The notes beneath the pieces are model-generated. The model saw nothing but the letters and a program-made list of their open reading frames with translations, was not told where the DNA came from and did no database searches. From the NCBI RefSeq assembly GCF_002838835.1, contig NZ_NHPP01000009.1:124001-188000 (forward strand): a stretch of DNA of 64,000 nt, given 5' to 3'. Positions 58,120 to 64,000 of this stretch are shown one piece after another. Positions within the stretch are counted from its first letter, which is position 1. The number at the start of each line of letters is the position of its first letter. A program made the translations under genes and the position numbers. The DNA is from Siphonobacter sp. SORGH_AS_0500. GTDB lineage: Bacteria > Bacteroidota > Bacteroidia > Cytophagales > Spirosomataceae.

Positions 58120-58162
58120 TTACGGCTCATCATGCTTCGTTTTAGGGTATGATGAGCCGTAA
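58120..58162 (+). terminator. Hairpin after the sigma-54 activator
   Basis: TTACGGCTCATCAT / ATGATGAGCCGTAA, a perfect 14-bp stem with a 15-base loop, 4 bp after the stop. The T tail is poor (AACTATTTCT), so the termination strength is uncertain. Confidence 0.6.
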
Positions 58163-58190
58163 CTATTTCTAAACTTCTGCCCTTTTTACT

Positions 58191-59345
58191 ATGTCTCAGC
58201 TTTATGATAGTACTTCTTACCTTCGGGAAGCTGAATCTTTATTACAATTTGGTACGTTCGATTGGGAAATAGGCCAAAGTTCTATCCACTGGTCCAGGGG
58301 CTTATATGATGTTTTTAACATCCCGACTCATGACGAAGAGGTACTGAATTTTGACTGGTACATTCAGCAAATTTTGGAGCCTGATCGTCAACATACCTAT
58401 GAGCTTATTCAAGAAGCCATTGATAATCAGACTTCCTTCAGAGCTCAATATCGCGTAACGAATTACGAAGGAAAAGAACTCGTTTTGCTTTCACAGGGCC
58501 GTACGCAGGTTCATCCCGTTACCGGGAAATTACATTTAGTAGGAATCACAGCCGATTTGACGGCTAAAGTTCAGTATCAGCAAGAGCTGGAAAATAAAAT
58601 GCAGGCACTAGACCAGTCTAATTTTGAGCTGGAACAATTTGCCTACATTGCTTCGCATGACTTACAGGAGCCTCTGCGAAAAATTACTTCATTCGGGGAG
58701 CGTATCAATAGCAAATACCGGGAAAACCTAGGCGACGAAGGTGCTCATTACCTAACCCGGATGCTTGGGGCTACCCAACGCATGAAGCTCTTGATTGATA
58801 GCCTGTTGAGCTACTCCCGGGCTTCCCGTCCCGAAGAGCCTTTTACACCCGTTCAGCTTCAAGATGTAGTGAAGAATGTACTGAGTGATTTTGAGCTGCG
58901 TATTGCCGAAACTCAGGCAAGCGTCAGCATCGGATCCTTACCAACCATTCTGGCCTTACCCACTCAGATGCACCAGCTATTCCAGAATCTGATTGGTAAT
59001 GCCCTGAAGTTTAATAGTCCCGAACGTTCTTTAACCATTACCATTAACTCCCTACCCGCTTCGCGTCAGGAAATTGCCGAAGCCCGTTTACCAGTGGGTC
59101 AGAATTTCCACAAGCTTACCATTGCCGATAACGGCATAGGCTTTGAATCGAAGTATTCGGAACAGATTTTTACACTTTTCAAGCGATTACATGGCCGCTC
59201 AGAATATGAAGGAGCAGGAATGGGCCTAGCCATTTGCAAACGAATTGTGGAGAATCATGGGGGGGCTATTTACGCCACCAGCCAAAGCGGACAGGGAACA
59301 ACCTTCGTACTCCTACTTCCTGAGCAGCAAGTTACTGTCATTTAA
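58191..59345 (+). CDS. PAS-domain sensor histidine kinase, soluble
   Basis: A 384-aa cytoplasmic kinase without membrane segments. PAS/PAC sensor (about 15-130, e.g. WEIGQSSIHWSRGLYDVFNI), HisKA with phospho-His in EQFAYIASHDLQEPLRKITS (identical core to the kinase at 53305), and HATPase_c (NLIGNALKFNS, IADNGIGFESKYSEQIFTLF, GAGMGLAICKRIV). Followed after 56 bp by its probable partner, a single-domain regulator. Confidence 0.95.
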   Translation: MSQLYDSTSYLREAESLLQFGTFDWEIGQSSIHWSRGLYDVFNIPTHDEEVLNFDWYIQQILEPDRQHTYELIQEAIDNQTSFRAQYRVTNYEGKELVLLSQGRTQVHPVTGKLHLVGITADLTAKVQYQQELENKMQALDQSNFELEQFAYIASHDLQEPLRKITSFGERINSKYRENLGDEGAHYLTRMLGATQRMKLLIDSLLSYSRASRPEEPFTPVQLQDVVKNVLSDFELRIAETQASVSIGSLPTILALPTQMHQLFQNLIGNALKFNSPERSLTITINSLPASRQEIAEARLPVGQNFHKLTIADNGIGFESKYSEQIFTLFKRLHGRSEYEGAGMGLAICKRIVENHGGAIYATSQSGQGTTFVLLLPEQQVTVI

Positions 59346-59401
59346 CAGGAAGAAAATAGTGTATACAGACGACACGTATTCTTCTTTAGAATAAAAGTGT
59401 T

Positions 59402-59863
59402 ATGGAAACGATTAGTAAGAAGAAGCCGGTCGTGATTCTTATCGCTGATGACGATGAAGAAGACCGGGAGATGACTCAGGAAGCACTAGAAGAAAACTTT
59501 ATACTCAATGAAATTCATTTTGTAGAAGATGGTCTGGAGTTGCTCGATTACTTATTAAGACGAGGAAAGTACGAGAATCCGAAATTAAGCCCCAGACCGG
59601 GCCTAATTTTGCTGGATTTGAATATGCCCCGAATGGATGGACGCGAAGCTCTGAAGCATATCAAATCTCATCCCGACCTTCGTAGGATTCCAGTGATCAT
59701 TCTCACGACTTCTCATGCAGAAGAAGATATTTTAAGAAGTTACGACCTGGGTGTTAACTGCTTTATTACTAAGCCTGTTACCTTCCGGGACTTTATTGAA
59801 GTTACTAAATCGCTTGGTAAGTACTGGTTTGAAATTGTTCAGATACCTGTAACTTCCGATTAA
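59402..59863 (+). CDS. Single-domain response regulator (Rcp1-like)
   Basis: A 153-aa receiver, paralogue of the one at 52837. It has the same motifs: ILIADDDEEDREMTQ, GLILLDLNMPRMDGREAL, VIILTTSHAEEDILRSYDLG and CFITKPVTF. Phosphoacceptor Asp in LLDLNMP. Located between kinase genes, so it probably takes phosphate from the kinase before it. Confidence 0.95.
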   Translation: METISKKKPVVILIADDDEEDREMTQEALEENFILNEIHFVEDGLELLDYLLRRGKYENPKLSPRPGLILLDLNMPRMDGREALKHIKSHPDLRRIPVIILTTSHAEEDILRSYDLGVNCFITKPVTFRDFIEVTKSLGKYWFEIVQIPVTSD

Positions 59864-59906
59864 TCTATTTCACCACCAAATGCTCTCTGGCGAGCAGGGA
59901 GGACTT

Positions 59907-61358
59907 ATGAATAACTTTACAAAGATTCTCATTGTGGATGACGATGAGGATGATTATCTGCTCACCAGCGATTCACTACGGGATATTCCGGGCAATCACT
60001 TTACGCTGGATTGGGCCAATGGCTATTCTACAGCTCTGGCTAAACTCAAAGAGCAGCAACCCGATATCGCTTTCGTTGATTTCTTCCTAGGGGCCAAGAC
60101 AGGACTTGATCTCATCGAAGAGGCCAATGCGATTGGCCTGCGAACACCCATGGTTTTACTTACGGGCCGGGGCGATCGCAAAGTAGACGAAGAAGCTACT
60201 CGTCGAGGTGCCGTGGATTATCTGGTAAAAAGTGATCTGAACGCTGAAAAACTCGAACGCTGCATTCGTTACACCCTGGAGCGGACCACCACACTTAATA
60301 AATTACGTGATAGTGAACGCCAGTACCGCAGTTTATTTAATCAATTGCGGGAGATGATTTTTCTGGCCAATACATCGGGTGAATTTCTGTATGTCAATCC
60401 CAATGGTAGTGAATTACTGGGATATACTCCCGAAGAATTCACGAAAAAACGGATGGCAGAAATCTTTGAAAGTACCGAACGCTACGCCCTCTTCATGACG
60501 ATGCTGGAGCAGTTTGGTGAAATTGAAGATTTTGAAGTAGCTCTGCAAACCAGCCAGGGCGACAAACGTTACTGTACGATCTACGCCAGTTTACAAACCG
60601 ATGGTTTTGGTAGTAAACAAATTCAGGGTATTGTGCATGATATCACAGCCCGTAAAAAAGCAGAACGCGATACTTTACTCACGGAAAAACTGGCGGCTAC
60701 GGCTCGTCTGGTTCGCACGCTGGCTCACGAAGTTCGCAACCCGCTGACCAATATTAACCTGTCAGCCGATGAGTTACTGACGGGTATGCAGGAGGAAGAT
60801 CTGCTGATGTATCCGCAGATCATCAAACGCAACTCGCAACGCATCAATGATTTGATTTCAGAGCTACTGAACTCTTCTCGTCAGGCAGAGATCAACCTGG
60901 CCGATGTTTCTGTCCATCAGTTGCTAGATGAAACACTGGCTCTGGCACTGGATCGAATTCAACTTAAAAACATCACGCTTCAAAAAGATTACGGCGAAGA
61001 CTGCTTCATTAAGGTAGATAAAGAAAAAGTCAAAATTGCCGTTCTTAATATCATTGTCAATGCCATTGAAGCCATGCAGCCCGAAGAGGGCATTCTGCAC
61101 GTTCAGAATCATGTGGCAGGTGACTTCTGTTACATTTCCGTGGAAGACAATGGTTCAGGCATACCGGCTGAAAACCTCGGTCGTTTGTTCGAGCCTTATT
61201 TCACTTCAAAAAACAATGGCATTGGCTTGGGTCTGGCGGCAACACTGAGCATTATTCAGTCGCACAAAGCCCGCATCGACGTGGAATCAGAAGTGGGCCG
61301 GGGAACCAGTTTCACTATTACTATTCCACTCGCAGGAACGGAAGTCGAAGCCTTTTAG
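59907..61358 (+). CDS. Hybrid REC-PAS histidine kinase
   Basis: A 483-aa soluble protein with an N-terminal receiver (KILIVDDDEDDYLL, Asp in AFVDFFLGAKTG), a PAS domain (about 145-260, RYRSLF-type QYRSLFNQLREMIFLANTSG), and a kinase core: HisKA with LVRTLAHEVRNPLTNINLSA and HATPase_c (AVLNIIVNAIEAMQP, SVEDNGSGIPAENLGRLFEP, GIGLGLAATLSIIQ). The ATG at 59907 has a GGAGG just upstream and fits the receiver start. Having the receiver at the N-terminus suggests it is itself switched by an upstream kinase. Confidence 0.95.
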   Translation: MNNFTKILIVDDDEDDYLLTSDSLRDIPGNHFTLDWANGYSTALAKLKEQQPDIAFVDFFLGAKTGLDLIEEANAIGLRTPMVLLTGRGDRKVDEEATRRGAVDYLVKSDLNAEKLERCIRYTLERTTTLNKLRDSERQYRSLFNQLREMIFLANTSGEFLYVNPNGSELLGYTPEEFTKKRMAEIFESTERYALFMTMLEQFGEIEDFEVALQTSQGDKRYCTIYASLQTDGFGSKQIQGIVHDITARKKAERDTLLTEKLAATARLVRTLAHEVRNPLTNINLSADELLTGMQEEDLLMYPQIIKRNSQRINDLISELLNSSRQAEINLADVSVHQLLDETLALALDRIQLKNITLQKDYGEDCFIKVDKEKVKIAVLNIIVNAIEAMQPEEGILHVQNHVAGDFCYISVEDNGSGIPAENLGRLFEPYFTSKNNGIGLGLAATLSIIQSHKARIDVESEVGRGTSFTITIPLAGTEVEAF

Positions 61359-61371
61359 GCAAACCTATAGG

Positions 61372-61422
61372 TAAGAACAAAAAATCCCTCGCTAGTAGTT
61401 AGCGAGGGATTTTTTGTTCTTA
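61372..61422. terminator. Strong bidirectional terminator with 23-bp stem
   Basis: The arms 61372-61394 and 61400-61422 are exact inverted copies around a 5-base loop (centre ATCCCTCGCTA / TAGCGAGGGAT), with A and T runs inside the stem ends. It lies between convergent genes. Confidence 0.9.
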
Positions 61423-61436
61423 CAACCCACGGTTAC

Positions 61437-62630
61437 TTATGCATTAATTTCGGTTTTTCTTTCCCGGAAAACGGCAATGAATAGTAATAAAATAACGGCA
61501 GCAATGCCCGCGGGTACCATCCAGTAACCACTCCAGTTCATGCCTGTCGATGTTGTAAACGTATCTTTTAAAACACCGGCAATGTACGAGCCAACGCCCA
61601 TACCCACGCCATATGTAGCAAAGCTAATCAGACTTTGTGCCTGAGTTTTGATGCGTTCACCGGCTTTATTATCCGTATAAATCTGACCCGTTACAAAGAA
61701 GAAGTCATAGCACACGCCGTGCAGGATAATCGCCAGGTATAAAATCCATTCTCCCGAACCCGCATCGCCAAAACCAAAACAAAGGAAACGTAAAATCCAG
61801 GCGATTAAAGCAACGATAAAGGTCCACTTCACGCCCAGGCGGCTGTAGGATAAGGGTAATAAAAGCATGAAAATAACTTCTGAAGCCTGCCCTAAAGACA
61901 TTTTGTTTTCGACATTCGCCATGCCAGAATCCGTTAAGGAAGGGTTGGCCATGGCGTAGTAAAAGGAAAGAGGAATACAGATCAGAATCGAAGACAAAAA
62001 GAAAATCGCAAACGAGCGATCCTTGAATAATACAAAGGCATCCGTACCCAGAATCTGAGAGAATTGGGCCGGCCCCGCCGCCTTGGGAGGCGTGTCCGGT
62101 AAAAAGAATGAGAAAATTCCCAGCAGTAGCGAAGTAAGCATAGCAAACTGGAAAATCGTTACCTGATCCCCTACGCCGAGAGAACCAATGATATTAACCA
62201 CTACAATCCAGGCTATCGTCCCCGCTACCCGGATGTTAGGAAATTCTTTTTCAGGACTCGCCATCTGATTCATGGCAATGGTAGTAGCCAGAGCCAGCGT
62301 AGGTGTAAAGGTTAAACAGTACGCCAGAATCAACCAGAAAAACGTATCGGGATTATCGGCCTGAGTTAAAAAATACAAAACACCTGCCCCCAGCAAATTC
62401 AGCACACCCATCACTTTCTGAGCCGAGAAATAACGGTCGGCAATCATCCCCACGAAAAAAGGAGCAATAAGCATGGCAATGGAAAAAGTCGAGAAGGCGG
62501 CCCCCTGCTGCTCACCCGTCGCTCCGAGCGTCGTACCCAGGTACTTGGTTACCTGACCATACCAGGCCCCCCAGGTGAAAAACTGGAGAAACATCATGAT
62601 CATTAATTGAATCCGTACGGAAGACTTCAT
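61437..62630 (-). CDS. Nucleoside:H+ symporter-type MFS transporter
   Basis: A 397-aa 12-helix carrier of the nucleoside symporter (NupG/XapB-like) family, recognised by the N-terminal FFTWGAWYGQVTKYLGTTLG and GMIADRYFSAQKVM motifs. In Bacteroidota many such carriers sit beside nucleoside or sugar catabolism genes; no such partner is seen here, so the substrate is only suggested by family. Ends before the strong terminator at 61372. Confidence 0.9.
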   Translation of the reverse strand: MKSSVRIQLMIMMFLQFFTWGAWYGQVTKYLGTTLGATGEQQGAAFSTFSIAMLIAPFFVGMIADRYFSAQKVMGVLNLLGAGVLYFLTQADNPDTFFWLILAYCLTFTPTLALATTIAMNQMASPEKEFPNIRVAGTIAWIVVVNIIGSLGVGDQVTIFQFAMLTSLLLGIFSFFLPDTPPKAAGPAQFSQILGTDAFVLFKDRSFAIFFLSSILICIPLSFYYAMANPSLTDSGMANVENKMSLGQASEVIFMLLLPLSYSRLGVKWTFIVALIAWILRFLCFGFGDAGSGEWILYLAIILHGVCYDFFFVTGQIYTDNKAGERIKTQAQSLISFATYGVGMGVGSYIAGVLKDTFTTSTGMNWSGYWMVPAGIAAVILLLFIAVFRERKTEINA

Positions 62631-62878
62631 TTTTGAAATGTTTAATTTAGAGTATAAGCGAAGAGGAAAATCATAATGTTATGCGACGTGGAGAGGCCAT
62701 TTTTTGCAATCTAACTGCGAGTTTAGCAGTTTTTAGGGAAACTATTCGACTCCGTAGACGAGTTTGAGCATCAAATCGGCAAAAGTTCTTCTTTACTTCA
62801 TCGAAAGGCCGTTCCCACTTCTTTCGAGTTGTGTAGAATTCAATTGTATCTTTGGGCAGATCGAAAGCTGGTTCATGA

Positions 62879-64000
62879 ATGAAAAATAAAGCCACTACAC
62901 CTTCTTCCCCCCACCCCACCCCTGCGGCTACCCCAGGGGTTTCTTCGGAAAAGCTATTACTCTTTATCTATGCTTTTTTACTGATTGGCATTGGCTGGTT
63001 TGTCTTTCAGTACATTTTTGACAAGAAAATCTCCCTTACCGGAGATGCCACGGATTATTATATCCTCGGGAAAGCCATCGCTCAGGGGGACGGCTACGTG
63101 GGTATTACCGGGCCAGAGAAAGTACCAGCGAATCACTTCCCGCCGGGTTATCCCTTCGTAATTGCCATGATTATGAAGTTTTTCTCGACCAAAACCACTA
63201 CCATTCAGGGATTCAACGGCGTTTTTCTCATCGCCTCTATTCTTTTAATGTTCGACTTATTCCGCCGCATGAGTCGCAACATTCACCTGGCTTTTGTTAG
63301 TGCTTTACTGGTACTGCTGAATTTCCATATTCTTCAATACTCCACCATGATGATGAGCGAGCTGACGTACTTCTTTATCTCGCTGCTCTCCATCTGGCTT
63401 TTTGTACGAGCTGATTTAAGTCGCCCCGCCTGGAAAGATCCTTACTTCTGGGGTTTTATGATTGGTGTCGTTTGTTCGTATTACGTCCGGCAAACGGGTC
63501 TGATGATATTGGCGGGCGTAGGGCTTTACCTGCTGTTTCGTAAGAAATGGCTGCACATTGGGTTAATGGCCATAGTCTTTTTTCTGGGAATTCTGCCCTG
63601 GCAAATTCGGGCTTCCAAACTCGGCGGTGATAGTCACCTTCGCGATATGCAGATGATTAATCCGTTGCGGCCTGAAGAAGGCACCGTGCAGGGTTTTAGC
63701 GGCTGGGTCGAGCGATTTTATCATAATACCGAGCGTTACCTGACCCGAGAAATTCCCACGGCCACGCTAAGCACCAACGTAGAAGATTATTCAGTACCCG
63801 TGTCTTCAGAAGAATGGATCGGCAGTTTGGTACTGCTGGCTATTATGGCTTTGGGCTGGTACCATCTCAAGCAGTATCGGCTATTAATTGCCGGATACGG
63901 ACTGGCAACTTTTGCCCTACTACTCATCTACCTGAAGTCTGGACGGGGAATCGACTCATGATTCACATCGTGCCCTTCTTTGTTTTTTGTGGCATTTATG
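62879..64000 (+). CDS. GT39/ArnT-like membrane glycosyltransferase, frameshifted and cut by window edge
   Basis: An integral membrane protein of the PMT/ArnT type: a cytoplasmic Pro/Thr-rich start, then about ten membrane segments, with the loop-1 acidic motif GDATDYYILGKAIAQGDG and the HFPPGYP motif characteristic of such lipid-linked sugar transferases. The frame ends at 63961 (SGRGIDS). One more G in the run at 63945-63948 gives SGRGNRLMIHIVPFFVFCGI and stays open to the window edge, so the gene is partial at the 3' end. Substrate unknown. Confidence 0.85.

Noticed and set aside
62671..62919. Minus-strand frame of 82 codons overlapping the GT39-like gene start
   Set aside because: It overlaps the better supported gene, has a low-complexity basic sequence and no family likeness.

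Overview
The window looks like a chromosomal segment of a Bacteroidota bacterium, most likely of the order Cytophagales (Spirosoma/Siphonobacter-like). The grounds are a SusC/SusD pair, TAnnTTTG-type promoter boxes, weak Shine-Dalgarno use at most genes, moderate GC content, and families such as DUF1080, DUF4292 and the EnvC-like M23 proteins. No phage, insertion sequence, CRISPR or rRNA is visible. There is one tRNA (Phe, GAA).

Layout: 1-2187, a DUF1080 protein (cut by the window edge) and a PaaE-like ferredoxin reductase. 2869-8862, an RND efflux operon (TolC, adaptor, HAE1-type pump). 8930-10376, a secreted metallo-beta-lactamase-fold hydrolase divergent from an HxlR regulator. 10483-12047, two Tat-type ferritin-like proteins. 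12618-18089, a SusC/SusD/lipoprotein uptake operon. 18804-24323, a cell-envelope cluster (sugar nucleotidyltransferase, TPR, DUF4292 lipoprotein, EnvC-like). 24624, tRNA-Phe. 25109-30914, a heavy-metal RND (Cus/Czc) operon with a DUF190 protein. 31062-36313, GHL10 hydrolase, MarR, RDD protein and PBP1C. 36895-38319, a DEAD-box helicase and a cold-shock protein. 38925-41949, a hisHAFIE operon preceded by a short His-rich leader peptide and a terminator, a classical attenuator arrangement. 41989-48123, a large CotH/lamin-tail surface protein, DUF72, RecX and an MFS carrier. 48249-61358, a signalling and stress island. 61437-64000, a nucleoside MFS carrier and a GT39-like membrane protein cut by the edge.

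The most interesting region is 48.2-61.4 kb. It encodes sigma-54 (rpoN), a complete NtrC-type activator (REC, AAA+ with GAFTGA, Fis HTH), three histidine kinases and three single-domain response regulators. Two near-consensus -24/-12 sigma-54 promoters lie in the same island, one before a DUF2383 four-helix protein and one before a YtxH/holin-X envelope-stress cluster. Regulator and probable targets therefore sit together.

A strong technical signal runs through the whole window. Thirteen genes are broken by single-base losses, about 20 events by my count. Every event is a deletion, most fall in a short homopolymer, and restoring the base gives an uninterrupted family-like protein each time. 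This is best read as consensus (indel) error in the assembly rather than mass pseudogenisation. I annotate these as whole genes and give the site of each break.
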